From contig NZ_JANAVJ010000039.1 in NCBI RefSeq assembly GCF_024213375.1, positions 1 to 47,176 of the forward strand: a stretch of DNA of 47,176 nucleotides. The letters run 5' to 3'. Source of the DNA: Paenibacillus sp. MZ04-78.2 (GTDB lineage Bacteria; Bacillota; Bacilli; Paenibacillales; NBRC-103111). Both the position numbers and the translations under genes were made by a program. Below the pieces are notes generated by a model. That model was not told the DNA's origin and searched no databases. It saw only the letters and a program-made list of their open reading frames with translations. Below are positions 8,108-17,808 of the stretch, piece after piece; positions within the stretch are counted from its first letter, which is position 1, and each line of letters begins with the position of its first letter.

Positions 8108-9046
8108 ATGCCGAAAAAAGTGAAAGTATCGGATTTGGTGAGAGAGTTCCATCTGGAGATTATTTGCGGCGAAGAGGGACTGAAGCGTCCGATCGTCACG
8201 GCGGATTTGTACCGTCCCGGGCTTGAGATGGCTGGATATTACGAATTCCATCCGACGGACCGGGTCCAAATTCTCGGCAAAACGGAGCTGACGTTCTTCG
8301 ACGGGTTGTCATCGGAGGAGCGAATGGACCGGATGCACCGACTGTGCGCGCCGGAGGAAACGCCTTGCATTATTATCAGCCGCGGGATGGACGCGCCGAT
8401 CGAGCTGCTGGCGGCGGCGAACGACCATCAGATCACGGTTGTTCGGACGGCGATGGCAACGACGATTTTGGCCAGCCGCGTAACGAACTTTCTGGAAAAC
8501 CGGCTTGCCCCTACGACAACGATTCATGGGGTGCTGGTCGACGTATATGGTATCGGTATGCTGATTTCCGGGTCCAGCGGGATCGGCAAAAGCGAAACGG
8601 CATTGGAGCTGGTGAAGCGGGGACACCGGCTGATCGCGGACGATGCGGTGGAAATCCGTCAAACGGCCGACCATCAGCTGATCGGCAACGCGCCCGAATT
8701 AATTCGGCATCTGCTTGAAATCCGCGGCATCGGGATTATTAACGTCATGACGCTGTTCGGCGCTGGTGCGGTGCGTACCGAGAAGAAAATATCCGTGGTC
8801 GTCAAGCTGGAGACATGGCAGCAGGACAAGCAGTACGACCGGCTCGGCCTGGACGAGGAAACGACCCAGATTATTGATACGAACATACCGCTCGTGACGA
8901 TTCCGGTCCGGCCTGGACGAAACTTGGCGGTTATTATTGAAGTTGCGGCGATGAACTACCGCTTGAAACGGATGGGTTATAACGCCGCCCTGCAGTTTAC
9001 GAATAAATTGACCGAGTCGCTGGCCGAGGACATGGACGATTTGTAA
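8108..9046 (+). CDS. hprK: HPr kinase/phosphorylase
   Basis: The 312-residue bifunctional enzyme phosphorylates HPr (and Crh) on Ser46 when glycolytic intermediates are high, and removes the phosphate with inorganic phosphate, driving CcpA-dependent catabolite repression. The N-terminal domain (1-130) is followed by Walker [10 protein letters not shown] near residue 154, the catalytic region [13 protein letters not shown], and the HprK signature [17 protein letters not shown]. Length is standard. It heads hprK-lgt-ppaX-acetyltransferase, the B. subtilis order. PpaX downstream removes the pyrophosphate released by the phosphorylase reaction, and a Crh/HPr substrate is encoded at 27987. Confidence 0.97.
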   Translation: MPKKVKVSDLVREFHLEIICGEEGLKRPIVTADLYRPGLEMAGYYEFHPTDRVQILGKTELTFFDGLSSEERMDRMHRLCAPEETPCIIISRGMDAPIELLAAANDHQITVVRTAMATTILASRVTNFLENRLAPTTTIHGVLVDVYGIGMLISGSSGIGKSETALELVKRGHRLIADDAVEIRQTADHQLIGNAPELIRHLLEIRGIGIINVMTLFGAGAVRTEKKISVVVKLETWQQDKQYDRLGLDEETTQIIDTNIPLVTIPVRPGRNLAVIIEVAAMNYRLKRMGYNAALQFTNKLTESLAEDMDDL

Positions 9047-9101
9047 GGGAAGCCCGATTTGACGGGTGGACAATTTTTGGCATAAGGAAGGAGTTACAAG
9101 C

Positions 9102-10097
9102 ATGTTTCTCGCGATTAATCCGATTGCTTTTTCCATCGGTCCGTTAAGCATCCGTTGGTACGGCATCATCTTAGGGACGGCGGCGCTGGTCGGTTTGCTG
9201 CTCGCGATTCGAGAAGGGAAACGGTTCCGCATGTCCCCGGACTTCTTCATGGATCTGGTGCTAATCGGGGTGCCGTCGGCGATCGTTGGCGCAAGAATTT
9301 ACTATGTCGCTTTCAAATGGGAGGATTACCAAGATAATCTGTGGAAAGTCTTTGCCGTTTGGGAAGGCGGTATTGCCATCTACGGAGCGTTGATCGGCGC
9401 CATTATCGCGGCGGTCATTTATGTGCGGCGGAAAGGTTACTCGTTCTGGCGCATCGCCGATATTTGCGCGCCGGGCTTAATCATCGGACAAGCGATCGGG
9501 CGTTGGGGCAATTTCATTAATCAGGAAGCGCACGGCGGGCCGGTGGCGGAGTCGTTCCTCAGGAACAACCTTCATCTGCCGGATTGGATCATCAATCAAA
9601 TGCTTATTGAAGGCCAGTATTACCATCCGACGTTTTTATATGAGTCGCTTTGGAACGTCGCAGGGCTCCTCCTGCTGTTCGTGCTGCGGCGGCGTTCGTT
9701 TTTACGGGCGGGAGAGCTCTTCTTCAGTTATTTCATCTGGTATTCGATCGGGCGGTTTTTCGTAGAAGGCCTGCGGACGGACAGTCTCGATTTTACGGGA
9801 CCAAGCTGGCTGGTCGCGCTGATGAACGGCATGTGGTCGCCGATGACAGCTTTCGGCTTCGAGCCAGGATTCATGACCTACGGAGGCAATGTGCGAATTT
9901 CTCAGCTTCTGGCGGTGCTGATCGTGCTGGCCGCGATTGCGCTGATCTTCGTTCGCCGCCGGACGGGCGCAGCTTCGGAGCGCTATAGCGATCCGATTGT
10001 ACGGATCGGACAAGTCTCGGAGGAAGCGAGCAAAGCCGGCGATGCAGACAATCGGCCGGATGCCACCAAGGAAGCAGACATAAAGGCAAAGGAGTAG
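9102..10097 (+). CDS. lgt: Prolipoprotein diacylglyceryl transferase
   Basis: The 331-residue integral membrane enzyme transfers diacylglycerol from phosphatidylglycerol to the lipobox cysteine of prolipoproteins. Several membrane segments are clear, and the signature around GLIIGQAIGRWGNFINQEAH (about residues 125-145) contains the invariant RWGNFxNxE. I start at the ATG at 9102, 7 bases after AAGGAGTT; an upstream start at 9066 would add 12 polar residues before the first membrane segment. A C-terminal charged tail (SEEASKAGDADNRPDATKEA) is longer than in E. coli. It lies between hprK and ppaX. Confidence 0.96.
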   Translation: MFLAINPIAFSIGPLSIRWYGIILGTAALVGLLLAIREGKRFRMSPDFFMDLVLIGVPSAIVGARIYYVAFKWEDYQDNLWKVFAVWEGGIAIYGALIGAIIAAVIYVRRKGYSFWRIADICAPGLIIGQAIGRWGNFINQEAHGGPVAESFLRNNLHLPDWIINQMLIEGQYYHPTFLYESLWNVAGLLLLFVLRRRSFLRAGELFFSYFIWYSIGRFFVEGLRTDSLDFTGPSWLVALMNGMWSPMTAFGFEPGFMTYGGNVRISQLLAVLIVLAAIALIFVRRRTGAASERYSDPIVRIGQVSEEASKAGDADNRPDATKEADIKAKE

Positions 10098-10101
10098 CAG
10101 C

Positions 10102-10749
10102 ATGATACAAACGGTGTTATTTGATCTGGACGGAACGATTGTCGATACGAACGAGCTCATTATTCAGTCGTTCTTGCATACGTTCGAGGGAATAACCGCA
10201 GAGCCGGTAACCCGGGAACACATTGTGCCGAACATGGGACGGCCGTTGATCGAGCAGATGGTGTTCTTCTCCGGACGGGAGCAGGTGGACGATCTGGTGC
10301 AAAAGTACCGGGCGTTTAACGTTGTGCATCATGACGAGCTGGTGCGGGAATTTCCTTATGTTCGCGAGACGCTGGCCAAGCTCCATGCCGCCGGCGTCAA
10401 GCTGGGCGTGGTGACAAGCAAAATCCGGCAGACGACGGAAATGGGGCTGAAGCTGACGGGGCTATACGACTACTTCGGCACGATCGTGACGGTGGACGAC
10501 GTCGGGAAAGCGAAGCCGGACCCGGAAGGGATTCATAGAGCGGTCCGGGAGCTTGGCGGCGATCTCTCGTCCGTGCTAATGGTCGGCGACAGCCACTATG
10601 ACATCGAAGCGGCGCACAATGCGGGCATTCCGTCGGTAGCGGTCGCTTGGTCGTTGAAAGGGACCGAATATTTGAAAGAGTATCACCCGACCCATATCAT
10701 TCAGAATATGCGCGATATTGTGCCGATTGTCGGGATCGAGGGGAAGTAG
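10102..10749 (+). CDS. ppaX: Pyrophosphatase PpaX (HAD family)
   Basis: A 215-residue haloacid-dehalogenase phosphatase. Motif I FDLDGTIVDTNELI at residues 7-20 holds the nucleophile Asp; the motif II/III region VTSKIR and motif IV GDSHYDIEAA follow. In B. subtilis PpaX hydrolyses pyrophosphate made when HprK dephosphorylates HPr-Ser-P. The length and the position directly after hprK-lgt match that gene. It begins 4 bases after the lgt stop with AAAGGAG as ribosome site. Its use of pyrophosphate is inferred from synteny and motif pattern; HAD phosphatases cannot be assigned by fold alone. Confidence 0.93.
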   Translation: MIQTVLFDLDGTIVDTNELIIQSFLHTFEGITAEPVTREHIVPNMGRPLIEQMVFFSGREQVDDLVQKYRAFNVVHHDELVREFPYVRETLAKLHAAGVKLGVVTSKIRQTTEMGLKLTGLYDYFGTIVTVDDVGKAKPDPEGIHRAVRELGGDLSSVLMVGDSHYDIEAAHNAGIPSVAVAWSLKGTEYLKEYHPTHIIQNMRDIVPIVGIEGK

Positions 10750-10752
10750 CGC

Positions 10753-11259
10753 TTGAGAAACACGGACAAATATCCGGTGGAAGGGCCAAACTCGCTGTGG
10801 CAGGTATATAAGACGATCAGCCGTTTCAAGGCGGTCCGCAATTTTATTTTTATCCAAATTTCCAGGTATGCGCCCTCCTTGCCGATGAAACGGTGGATTT
10901 ACCGCCACGTGCTTGGGATGAAGGTAGGGGAGCATGCCTCCTTTGCGTTAATGGTGATGGTGGATGTGTTTTTTCCGGAGAAGATCGAGGTTGGAGACAA
11001 TACGATTATCGGTTACAATTCGACGATTTTGACGCATGAGTATTTGATCAAGGAATACCGGCTCGGGCGGGTGAAAATCGGGTCGCATGTGATGATCGGA
11101 GCGAATACGACGATTTTGCCCGGGGTGACGATTGGCGATCATGCGGTCGTGGGCGCGGGCTCGGTCGTGCATAAGGATGTTGCGCCGTACAGCTTTGTGG
11201 CGGGGAATCCGCTTCAGGTGATCCGGGAGGATGTGCGCATGACGGAGCAGGATAGATGA
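10753..11259 (+). CDS. Hexapeptide-repeat acetyltransferase (YvoF-like)
   Basis: A 168-residue left-handed beta-helix acyltransferase. The hexapeptide repeats run through VGDNTIIGYNSTILTHEYLI, VKIGSHVMIGANTTILPGV and IGDHAVVGAGSVVHKDV, ending in the usual ASVVAGNPL-like turn (SFVAGNPLQVI). It starts with TTG four bases after the ppaX stop, behind GAGGGGAAG. B. subtilis has the homologous yvoF at the same place. The acceptor is unknown; the family acetylates sugars, antibiotics or cell-envelope precursors. Confidence 0.85.
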   Translation: MRNTDKYPVEGPNSLWQVYKTISRFKAVRNFIFIQISRYAPSLPMKRWIYRHVLGMKVGEHASFALMVMVDVFFPEKIEVGDNTIIGYNSTILTHEYLIKEYRLGRVKIGSHVMIGANTTILPGVTIGDHAVVGAGSVVHKDVAPYSFVAGNPLQVIREDVRMTEQDR

Positions 11260-11293
11260 GCTGGCATGTTTTATCGGTTGCAAATTTAAAATT

Positions 11294-11322
11294 TTGCAAA
11301 AGTTAACAATATGTTCTATAAT
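11294..11322 (+). promoter_or_regulatory. Promoter of holin-like toxin mRNA
   Basis: TTGCAA at 11294-11299, a 17-base spacer, and a perfect TATAAT at 11317-11322. Transcription would start near 11329, giving a leader of about 60 bases before the toxin GTG codon. Confidence 0.8.
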
Positions 11323-11363
11323 ACGGCTTATACAATAAAAAGGCTTGCAAGGGCGGTCGGCTA

Positions 11364-11381
11364 ATCTCCCGGAAGGGAGGT
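11364..11381 (+). promoter_or_regulatory. Hairpin masking the toxin ribosome site
   Basis: ATCTCCC pairs with GGGAGGT across a GGAA (GNRA) tetraloop: seven pairs, one a G-U wobble. The paired GGGAGG is the only ribosome-binding sequence of the toxin gene, so the leader can hide it. Sequestered ribosome sites are a hallmark of type I toxin mRNAs. Confidence 0.75.
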
Positions 11382-11388
11382 GGTGCCT

Positions 11389-11502
11389 GTGGAGGCTAAG
11401 GACACGCTAACTTTAATGATCGGCTTCGGGATGCTGCTTATTGCGCTGCTCACGCTGATAGTTAACATCATTGTCGCTCTTATCCAAAACAAAAAGAAAT
11501 AG
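11389..11502 (+). CDS. Small hydrophobic holin-like toxin (type I toxin-antitoxin)
   Basis: A 37-residue peptide starting with GTG, 8 bases after GGGAGG. The N-terminus MEAKDTLTLMIGFGMLLIAL leads into one long membrane helix through LLTLIVNIIVAL and ends in a basic tail QNKKK. This is the pattern of the putative holin-like toxin family (Hol-Tox, PF16935), which in Bacillales is linked to type I toxin-antitoxin systems. Supporting context: a strong own promoter, a leader hairpin that masks the ribosome site, and a convergent strong promoter that would make an antisense RNA ending in the last codons of this gene. Overproduction would be expected to depolarise the membrane, as for related toxins. 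Family membership is from remembered pattern. Confidence 0.85.
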   Translation: MEAKDTLTLMIGFGMLLIALLTLIVNIIVALIQNKKK

Positions 11503-11617
11503 ACCGCCCATCACACAGGGAATACGGTCTATTTCGCAATCATTCCTTATTCAGCCGACCGCCTTTGAAGCGGTTATTGTGCCAAGGGAGAACGGTAGCA
11601 GCCGTTGCTCCCTTGTA
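11490..11617 (-). ncRNA. Putative antisense antitoxin RNA to the holin-like toxin
   Basis: A predicted transcript of about 128 bases from the minus-strand promoter at 11624-11652. Its 5' end folds into a 13-pair hairpin (CAAGGGAG and AACGG arms, plus-strand span 11583-11615). Its 3' end is an intrinsic terminator: the plus-strand sequences at 11496-11506 and 11525-11535 form an 11-pair perfect stem followed, in the minus direction, by TTTTTGTTTT. The RNA overlaps the toxin 3' end, the arrangement of TxpA/RatA and BsrE/as-BsrE-type pairs. It also carries GGCGGTCGGCT, identical to the toxin leader at 11352-11362. Existence is inferred from sequence only. Confidence 0.7.
11496..11535. terminator. 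Bidirectional stem shared by toxin and antitoxin
   Basis: An 11-pair perfect inverted repeat, GAAATAGACCG / CGGTCTATTTC. In the minus direction it is followed by a T-rich run (TTTTTGTTTT), so it should end the antisense RNA. In the plus direction the T tract is poor, and toxin mRNA may instead end at the second hairpin near 11583-11615, which is followed by TATTGTTTATT. Confidence 0.75.
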
Positions 11618-11623
11618 TTGTTT

Positions 11624-11652
11624 ATTATATGCTCTTGCCTTTATTCGTGCAA
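11624..11652 (-). promoter_or_regulatory. Promoter of the antisense RNA
   Basis: Read on the minus strand: TTGCAC (11652-11647), a 17-base spacer, and a perfect TATAAT (11629-11624). It points back toward the toxin gene. Its hexamers are about as good as those of the toxin promoter. Confidence 0.8.
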
Positions 11653-11767
11653 CCGGCTCCATGCGATCGGATCATTGACGAATCAAGCGTTCCCGTGATA
11701 AACTTACGATTACATTCTTTATTTTGGTAGCATGGTAGCGCACTAAAGCAAAATTAAAGATAGCAGG

Positions 11768-12982
11768 GTGAAGACGGTGTCCAAACCGAAGGTGTTTGAA
11801 AAGCCAACAGGCGTAAAAGATTACCTCCCCGAAGCGGCGGCCAAGCTCCGCCGCATCGAATATAAAGTCATGCAGTGCATGGAGCGCTGGGGCTATAGAG
11901 AAATTATTACTCCTACTCTGGAGTATTACGATACCGTTGGGGTGGCCAGCTCGACGGAGGACAAAAAGCTGTTCAAGCTGCTGGACCGGAATGGCACGAC
12001 GCTTGTGATGCGTTCCGATATGACGGCGCCAATCGCCCGGGTTGCTTCCTCGCTGCTCAAGGAGCATCCGTTTCCGCTGCGGCTCTCGTATCAAGCGAAC
12101 GTATTTCGGGCGTTCGAAGCGGAGGCGGGACGGGATGCGGAGTTTTTCCAGACGGGCGTGGAGCTCATAGGCGATGCTTCCAGCGAAGCCGATGCCGAGG
12201 TGATCGCTTTGGCGATTGCTTGCTTGCAAGCAGCGGGTGTGCAGCAGTTCAAGATCGCCCTCGGCCATGTGGGCTTCCTCAACGGCTTGTTCCAAGAGAT
12301 GCTGCAGCAGCGTCAGGATGCACAGACCGCGCTGAAAGCGTGTCTGCTCAGCCGCGATCACGTCGGCTACCGGGAGACGATCAAGTCGCTTGGCCTTCCT
12401 CGCGAAGTGCAGCAGGAGTTGGAAGGCATTCTCCGGCTGCGCGGCGGGCGGGAAATCTGCAATCAGGCGCGGCAGGTAACGAAGGACCCTGTTGCCCAGC
12501 ATGCGATTGCGCATCTGTGCGAAATCTGGGATGTGCTGGAAGCGCATGGCGTCACCGAGCATGTGCTGATCGATCTGACGATGATCGGCGATTTCTCGTA
12601 CTATACGGGGATGACGTTCGAAGGCTACGCTGCGGATCTGGGCTTTCCCGTGTGCAGCGGGGGACGGTACGATAACCTGCTGGCGCAGTTCGGGCGTCCG
12701 GCACCGGCGACGGGCTTCGGGCTGAAGACGAACCGGATCTTGGAAGTGATCGGCAAAAGCAAAACGGAAGAAGTCCCGCAGCGGGTGCTGATTGTCTACA
12801 CGGAGCGTCATCGGGCGGCAGCACTGGCTAAGGCAAGGGAGTACCGCTCGCGAGAAGGCTTTATTGCGGAGACGCGTCTTCTGGCGGACGGACAACAAGG
12901 GCTGAATGAAGTTCGGCAAGCAGACGGCGCACTGCAAGTGCACGGCTCCCGCTATGGCGACATCATATCGTTTACGGAGTAA
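11768..12982 (+). CDS. hisZ: ATP phosphoribosyltransferase regulatory subunit
   Basis: A 404-residue histidyl-tRNA-synthetase-like protein that activates the short form of HisG in the first step of histidine synthesis and mediates feedback by histidine. It has the class II synthetase-like core: [17 protein letters not shown], motif 2-like [20 protein letters not shown], and later [15 protein letters not shown] and [12 protein letters not shown]. The length and lack of an anticodon-binding domain match HisZ. The GTG at 11768 is used; a GTG nine bases downstream is also possible, since neither has a strong ribosome site. It opens the his operon, and HisG downstream is the short type that needs HisZ. 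Confidence 0.95.
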   Translation: MKTVSKPKVFEKPTGVKDYLPEAAAKLRRIEYKVMQCMERWGYREIITPTLEYYDTVGVASSTEDKKLFKLLDRNGTTLVMRSDMTAPIARVASSLLKEHPFPLRLSYQANVFRAFEAEAGRDAEFFQTGVELIGDASSEADAEVIALAIACLQAAGVQQFKIALGHVGFLNGLFQEMLQQRQDAQTALKACLLSRDHVGYRETIKSLGLPREVQQELEGILRLRGGREICNQARQVTKDPVAQHAIAHLCEIWDVLEAHGVTEHVLIDLTMIGDFSYYTGMTFEGYAADLGFPVCSGGRYDNLLAQFGRPAPATGFGLKTNRILEVIGKSKTEEVPQRVLIVYTERHRAAALAKAREYRSREGFIAETRLLADGQQGLNEVRQADGALQVHGSRYGDIISFTE

Positions 12983-12995
12983 GGAGGGGCAGCGC

Positions 12996-13637
12996 ATGCA
13001 GGACTTATTGAAGGTGGCAATGCCCAAAGGGCGTATTTATAAACAGGCATCCAAGCTGTTCCGCGAAGCGGGCCTCGCCATCCCGGAGGAGACGGACGAT
13101 TCGCGCAAGCTGATTATTGCCGTGCCGGAGGCGCGGATGGAATTCATTATGGCGAAGCCGGTCGATGTGCCGACCTACGTCGAATATGGCGTGGCGGATA
13201 TTGGCGTCGTCGGCAAAGACGTGCTGATGGAGGAGAACCGGGACGTATACGAGCTGCTGGATCTCGGGATTGCGCGCTGCCGCATGTCGGTCATCGGGCT
13301 GCCGGATTGGCAGCCGGTGCTGAACCCGCGGGTGGCGACGAAATATCCGAACGTGGCTTCGCAATATTTTCGGGAGCAGGGTCAGCAGGTGGAGGTCATC
13401 AAGCTGAACGGCTCGATCGAGCTGGCGCCGCTGATCGGTTTGGCCGACCGGATCGTCGATATGGTGGAGACCGGCAGCACGATCCGGGAAAACGGGCTGG
13501 CGGAGCATGAGCAAATTTTTGCGATTACAAGCCGGCTCATTGCCAACCGTGTCAGCTACCGGATGAAGAACGACGCTATTCAGGCGCTCTGCGACCGGCT
13601 GCAGCCGGTCATTGCCGCTGTGATGGCAAAGGTATAG
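12996..13637 (+). CDS. hisG: ATP phosphoribosyltransferase, short form
   Basis: The 213-residue catalytic subunit that joins PRPP and ATP in the first step of histidine synthesis. [15 protein letters not shown] is at the N-terminus; [15 protein letters not shown] and the PRPP-binding region [14 protein letters not shown] are clear. It lacks the C-terminal regulatory domain of the long form, consistent with HisZ next to it. I start at the ATG at 12996 behind AAGGAGGGG, 13 bases after the hisZ stop; a longer frame reaching into hisZ is not supported. Confidence 0.97.
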   Translation: MQDLLKVAMPKGRIYKQASKLFREAGLAIPEETDDSRKLIIAVPEARMEFIMAKPVDVPTYVEYGVADIGVVGKDVLMEENRDVYELLDLGIARCRMSVIGLPDWQPVLNPRVATKYPNVASQYFREQGQQVEVIKLNGSIELAPLIGLADRIVDMVETGSTIRENGLAEHEQIFAITSRLIANRVSYRMKNDAIQALCDRLQPVIAAVMAKV

Positions 13638-13705
13638 CCTCATAACTGGCTGTATAGCCGGAAGAATAAGAAGAGAAATTCGCATACATCAAAGGAGGCG
13701 TGGTC

Positions 13706-14995
13706 ATGAGAGTGATGCCCGCATCGGAATTTTCGCTGCAGCGGGAGGTCGAATACGGCACGCCCGAGCAAAACGAGAGCGTACAGCGCATTATCGAAGA
13801 GGTGCGCCGGGACAGGGATGCCGCACTGCGCAAGTTCGCGCAACAGTTTGATGGCGTCAAGATAGGAGAGCTGCGCGTCACACAGGAGGAGATCGAAGCC
13901 GCCTATACGCAGGTGGATGAAGGCTTCCTGGCGGCGCTGCGCGAAGCGGCCGTGAATATACGCCGCTTCCATGAGAAGCAGATGCGCAATTCGTGGATGG
14001 ACCTGCAAGCCGACGGCAGCATTCTCGGCCAAGTGATCCGCCCGCTGCGCCGGGTCGGGCTGTATGTGCCCGGCGGCAAGGCAGCGTATCCGTCGTCGGT
14101 GCTGATGAACGCGATCCCGGCACAGGTTGCGGGCGTGCCCGAAATCGTGATGGTGACGCCACCGGCTACGGCCGGGGTGGAGGGCATCAACCCGCATATT
14201 CTCGTTGCAGCCGCGGAAGCAGGCGTGCGTGAAATTTACCGCGTCGGCGGCGCGCAGGCGGTAGCTGCGCTGGCGTACGGGACGGAGTCGATTCCGGCGG
14301 CGGACAAAATCGTCGGCCCCGGCAACATCTACGTCGCGCTGGCGAAGCGCAGTGTGTTCGGCGCGGTGGACATCGACAGCATCGCCGGGCCGAGCGAGAT
14401 CGTCGTTCTGGCGGACGAAACGGCGGATGCCGCCTATGTGGCGGCGGATCTGCTATCGCAGGCCGAGCACGACGAGATGGCCTCGGCCATTCTCGTCACG
14501 CCGTCGCAGGAGCTGGCCGAAGCGGTCCGCCTGGAGGTGGACCGTCAGTTGAGCGAGCTGCCGCGCCGCGATATTGCCGCACAATCGATTCGCGATTATG
14601 GCGCGATTTTGACCGTGGATAGCCTCGAGGAAGGCGTCCGCGCTGTGAACCGGCTGGCGCCGGAGCATTTGGAAATCATCGTGCGTGAGCCGTTTGATTA
14701 TTTGAGCCGGATCGAGAACGCCGGAGCGATTTTCCTCGGGCCTTACAGCTCGGAGCCGGTGGGGGACTATTTTGCGGGACCGAACCACGTGCTGCCGACG
14801 AATGGAACGGCACGGTTCTCGTCGCCGCTGAACGTCGACGACTTTCTGAAAAAATCGAGCGTCATCTATTATAGCAAGGAAGCGCTGCTGCGCGACGGAG
14901 AGAAAATTATAACGCTAGCCCGTCACGAAGGGCTGGATGCGCATGCGCGGGCAATCGAAATTCGCTTGAAGAAAGAAGGGGACCAGCGTGGCTGA
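13706..14995 (+). CDS. hisD: Histidinol dehydrogenase
   Basis: The 429-residue zinc enzyme performs the last two oxidations from histidinol to histidine with NAD. Recognised blocks are [58 protein letters not shown] and [19 protein letters not shown]. The ATG at 13706 is 7 bases after AAAGGAGG; a GTG six bases earlier is less well spaced. The end overlaps the GTG start of hisB by 8 bases. Confidence 0.97.
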   Translation: MRVMPASEFSLQREVEYGTPEQNESVQRIIEEVRRDRDAALRKFAQQFDGVKIGELRVTQEEIEAAYTQVDEGFLAALREAAVNIRRFHEKQMRNSWMDLQADGSILGQVIRPLRRVGLYVPGGKAAYPSSVLMNAIPAQVAGVPEIVMVTPPATAGVEGINPHILVAAAEAGVREIYRVGGAQAVAALAYGTESIPAADKIVGPGNIYVALAKRSVFGAVDIDSIAGPSEIVVLADETADAAYVAADLLSQAEHDEMASAILVTPSQELAEAVRLEVDRQLSELPRRDIAAQSIRDYGAILTVDSLEEGVRAVNRLAPEHLEIIVREPFDYLSRIENAGAIFLGPYSSEPVGDYFAGPNHVLPTNGTARFSSPLNVDDFLKKSSVIYYSKEALLRDGEKIITLARHEGLDAHARAIEIRLKKEGDQRG

Positions 14996-15599
14996 GCAAA
15001 ACCAGCTAGGGGCCGGGCGACAGGCCGAAATCGCGCGCAAAACGAACGAGACGGACATCCGGCTCGCATTTAACGTGGACGGTACCGGCGTATCCGAAAT
15101 CGAAACGGATGTGCCGTTCTTGAATCATATGCTCGATCTGTTCACGAAGCATGGGCAGTTCGATTTGAAGGTGGACGCCAAAGGCGACGTCGATATTGAC
15201 GATCATCATACAGTCGAGGATATCGGCATCTGCCTCGGACAGACGCTGCGCGAGGCGCTGGGCGACAAGAGGGGAATCAAGCGCTACGCCAACGTATTCA
15301 TTCCGATGGACGAAGCGCTGGCGCAGGTGGCGATCGATATCAGCAACCGGCCGCATTTGGAATATCGGGCCCAATATCCGTCGGCGACGGTCGGCAGCTT
15401 TACGACGGAGCTGGTGCACGAATTTTTGTGGAAATTTGCGCTGGAGGCGCGGATTACGCTGCATGTCATCGTGCACTACGGACATAACACGCACCATATG
15501 GTCGAAGCGGTATTCAAGGCGCTCGGACGGGCGCTCGACGAGGCGACGAGCATTGATCCCCGCGTACAGGGCGTGCCGTCGACGAAAGGGGTTCTGTAA
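14988..15599 (+). CDS. hisB: Imidazoleglycerol-phosphate dehydratase
   Basis: The 203-residue manganese enzyme of histidine synthesis (step 6). The two metal-binding histidine motifs are present: [13 protein letters not shown] and [17 protein letters not shown] in the N-terminal repeat, VHEFLWKFA and [16 protein letters not shown] in the C-terminal repeat. It is monofunctional, as is usual in Firmicutes. It starts with GTG, overlapping hisD by 8 bases behind AGAAGGGG, so translation is probably coupled. Confidence 0.97.
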   Translation: MAEQNQLGAGRQAEIARKTNETDIRLAFNVDGTGVSEIETDVPFLNHMLDLFTKHGQFDLKVDAKGDVDIDDHHTVEDIGICLGQTLREALGDKRGIKRYANVFIPMDEALAQVAIDISNRPHLEYRAQYPSATVGSFTTELVHEFLWKFALEARITLHVIVHYGHNTHHMVEAVFKALGRALDEATSIDPRVQGVPSTKGVL

Positions 15600-15602
15600 T
15601 CC

Positions 15603-16211
15603 ATGATCGCCATCATCGATTACGGCATGGGCAACCTGCACAGCGTCGCTTCAGCGGTGGAACGGCTTGGCTACCGCGGCGTGATCGTTTCGGACGAGCA
15701 GGAGCTGCTTCAGGCGGAAGGAGCCATTCTTCCCGGCGTCGGGGCGTTCGGCGATGCGATGGACCACCTGCGCGAATCGAAGCTGGATGCGGCCGTGAAG
15801 CGTTATGCGGCAAGCGGGAAGCCGCTGCTTGGCATCTGCCTGGGCATGCAGCTTTTGTTTAGCCGCAGCGAGGAGCACGGTTTGCATGAGGGGCTGAACC
15901 TACTGCCCGGAGACGTCGTCCGCTTCCGCGGCGATTACAAGGTGCCTCATATGGGATGGAACAAGCTCGAATTCCGGCAGGCAAGCCCGCTGTTTGAAGA
16001 GGTAGAAGAGGGGCATGTGTACTTCGTTCACTCGTTTCATGTCAAGCCGGAGCAGCCAGGTGATCTGCTGGCGGTAACGGATTACTACCAGCAGGTGACG
16101 GCCATCGTCGGCCGCAATAACGTATTCGGGATGCAATTTCACCCCGAAAAAAGCGGCAGCGTCGGCATGAATCTGCTCGGCAATTTTCTTGCGCTGTGTA
16201 CGCGTAAGTAG
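15603..16211 (+). CDS. hisH: Imidazole glycerol phosphate synthase, glutaminase subunit
   Basis: A 202-residue class I glutamine amidotransferase that supplies ammonia to HisF. The nucleophile Cys lies in [12 protein letters not shown] near residue 80, and the catalytic His/Glu pair is in [11 protein letters not shown] near residue 180. It begins 4 bases after the hisB stop. It works as a heterodimer with HisF (17050). Confidence 0.96.
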   Translation: MIAIIDYGMGNLHSVASAVERLGYRGVIVSDEQELLQAEGAILPGVGAFGDAMDHLRESKLDAAVKRYAASGKPLLGICLGMQLLFSRSEEHGLHEGLNLLPGDVVRFRGDYKVPHMGWNKLEFRQASPLFEEVEEGHVYFVHSFHVKPEQPGDLLAVTDYYQQVTAIVGRNNVFGMQFHPEKSGSVGMNLLGNFLALCTRK

Positions 16212-16299
16212 ACGAGCCGTGCGCTTGGCTCCGGTACGCCGGACCGGGCTTTCAAACGATCGGCGCGATTCATATTTCCAAGGTTGGAGGAACGTTTTC

Positions 16300-17028
16300 A
16301 TGTCTTCATTCATCATTTATCCCGCCATCGATATTCGCGGGGGCAAGTGCGTGCGCCTGGTCCAAGGCGATTACAATCAGGAAACCGTGTATAACGAAAA
16401 TCCGCTGGAGGTCGCCAAAGCTTGGGAAGCGCAAGGAGCCAAATGGATTCATCTCGTCGATCTGGACGGAGCGAAGGCAGGCTATCCGGTTAACGACAAG
16501 CTGGTCGGGGAGATAGCCAAGGCCGTTAACGTTCCGGTGCAGCTCGGAGGCGGCTTGCGCACGGAAGCGGACGTGGATCATATTTTATCGCTCGGCGTCT
16601 CGCGCATCATTCTCGGCACGGCGGCCATCGAAAACCGCGAGTTCGTGAGCCGGGTGCTTCAGAAGCACGGGGACAAAGTCGCTATCGGCATCGACGCCCG
16701 GGACGGGTATGTGGCGACCCGCGGCTGGCTCGAAACGTCCGCGGTCAAAGCGGATGAGCTTGCCGCCGAGCTGGCGAAGGAAGGCGCGAAGACGTTTATT
16801 TTCACGGATATTTCGCGCGACGGCATGATGGGCGGTCCGAACGTGGAGGCGATCGTCCATTTGGCGAAAGTATCGGGGCAGTCGGTGATCGCTTCCGGCG
16901 GCGTAAGCCGTTACGAGGATTTGGAGCGGCTGGCGCAGCATGCGGCGGATGGCGTTGGCGGGGCTATCGTCGGCAAGGCGTTGTACACCGGCAGCATCAA
17001 GCTGGAGGAAGCGCACGGACGGGTGTAA
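16300..17028 (+). CDS. hisA: ProFAR isomerase (HisA)
   Basis: A 242-residue (beta-alpha)8 barrel isomerase of histidine synthesis. Phosphate-binding and catalytic motifs: [19 protein letters not shown] at the N-terminus with the acid Asp, [13 protein letters not shown], and [14 protein letters not shown] with the second Asp. The ATG at 16300 follows GGTTGGAGG by 8 bases. The spacer from hisH is about 90 bases, longer than elsewhere in the operon. Confidence 0.96.
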   Translation: MSSFIIYPAIDIRGGKCVRLVQGDYNQETVYNENPLEVAKAWEAQGAKWIHLVDLDGAKAGYPVNDKLVGEIAKAVNVPVQLGGGLRTEADVDHILSLGVSRIILGTAAIENREFVSRVLQKHGDKVAIGIDARDGYVATRGWLETSAVKADELAAELAKEGAKTFIFTDISRDGMMGGPNVEAIVHLAKVSGQSVIASGGVSRYEDLERLAQHAADGVGGAIVGKALYTGSIKLEEAHGRV

Positions 17029-17049
17029 AGGCAGAAAGGAGGACGGCTT

Positions 17050-17808
17050 ATGCTGGCCAAACGGATCATCCCTTGTCTTGACGTGAAGGACGGGCGGGTC
17101 GTCAAGGGAGTCAATTTTGTCAATTTGCGCGATGCCGGCGATCCGGTCGAGCTCGCATCGATCTATGACCGCGAAGGAGCCGACGAACTGGTGTTCCTGG
17201 ACATCTCCGCCTCCCATGAGGGACGGGCGACGATGGTCAACGTCGTGCAGCAGACGGCCGGTCAAATTACGATCCCGTTCACGGTCGGCGGCGGAATTTC
17301 GAGCGTGGACGACATGAAACGGCTGCTGCGGGCGGGCGCGGACAAAATCGGGATCAACACGGCTGCGGTCCGCAATCCTCAGCTTGTATCCGACGGTGCG
17401 CGCCGCTTCGGCTCGCAGTGCATTGTCGTCGCGATCGATGCCCGGTACAATCCGGAGTGGAACGAATGGGAAGTATTCACCCACGGCGGGCGGAACGGCA
17501 CGGGTATCCGGGCGCTCGAATGGGCCAAGCGGATCGAAGAACTCGGCGCCGGTGAAATTTTGCTGACGAGCATGGATGCGGACGGCACAAAGGACGGGTT
17601 TGACCTGCGGCTCACACGGGCGGTTTCGGAGCTTGTATCAATCCCGGTTATCGCCTCCGGCGGAGCGGGCAAGAAGGAGCATTTCTACGACGTGTTTGCG
17701 GAAGGCAAGGCGGACGCAGGACTGGCTGCCACGATTTTTCACTATAAAGAGATGACGATCGAAGAGGTTAAGGACGACCTCAGGCATAAAGGAGTGGAGG
17801 TCCGGTGA
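17050..17808 (+). CDS. hisF: Imidazole glycerol phosphate synthase, cyclase subunit
   Basis: A 252-residue barrel partner of HisH that makes imidazole glycerol phosphate and AICAR. Key Asp residues are in [20 protein letters not shown] near residue 11 and [16 protein letters not shown] near residue 175; phosphate-binding loops FTVGGGI and ASGGAG are present. It starts 21 bases after hisA behind AAAGGAGG and overlaps hisIE by 4 bases (GTGA). Confidence 0.97.
   Translation: MLAKRIIPCLDVKDGRVVKGVNFVNLRDAGDPVELASIYDREGADELVFLDISASHEGRATMVNVVQQTAGQITIPFTVGGGISSVDDMKRLLRAGADKIGINTAAVRNPQLVSDGARRFGSQCIVVAIDARYNPEWNEWEVFTHGGRNGTGIRALEWAKRIEELGAGEILLTSMDADGTKDGFDLRLTRAVSELVSIPVIASGGAGKKEHFYDVFAEGKADAGLAATIFHYKEMTIEEVKDDLRHKGVEVR

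Noticed and set aside
11672..13027. 451-codon minus-strand open frame opposite hisZ
   Set aside because: It is the complement of hisZ/hisG, with no ribosome site and no recognisable motif.
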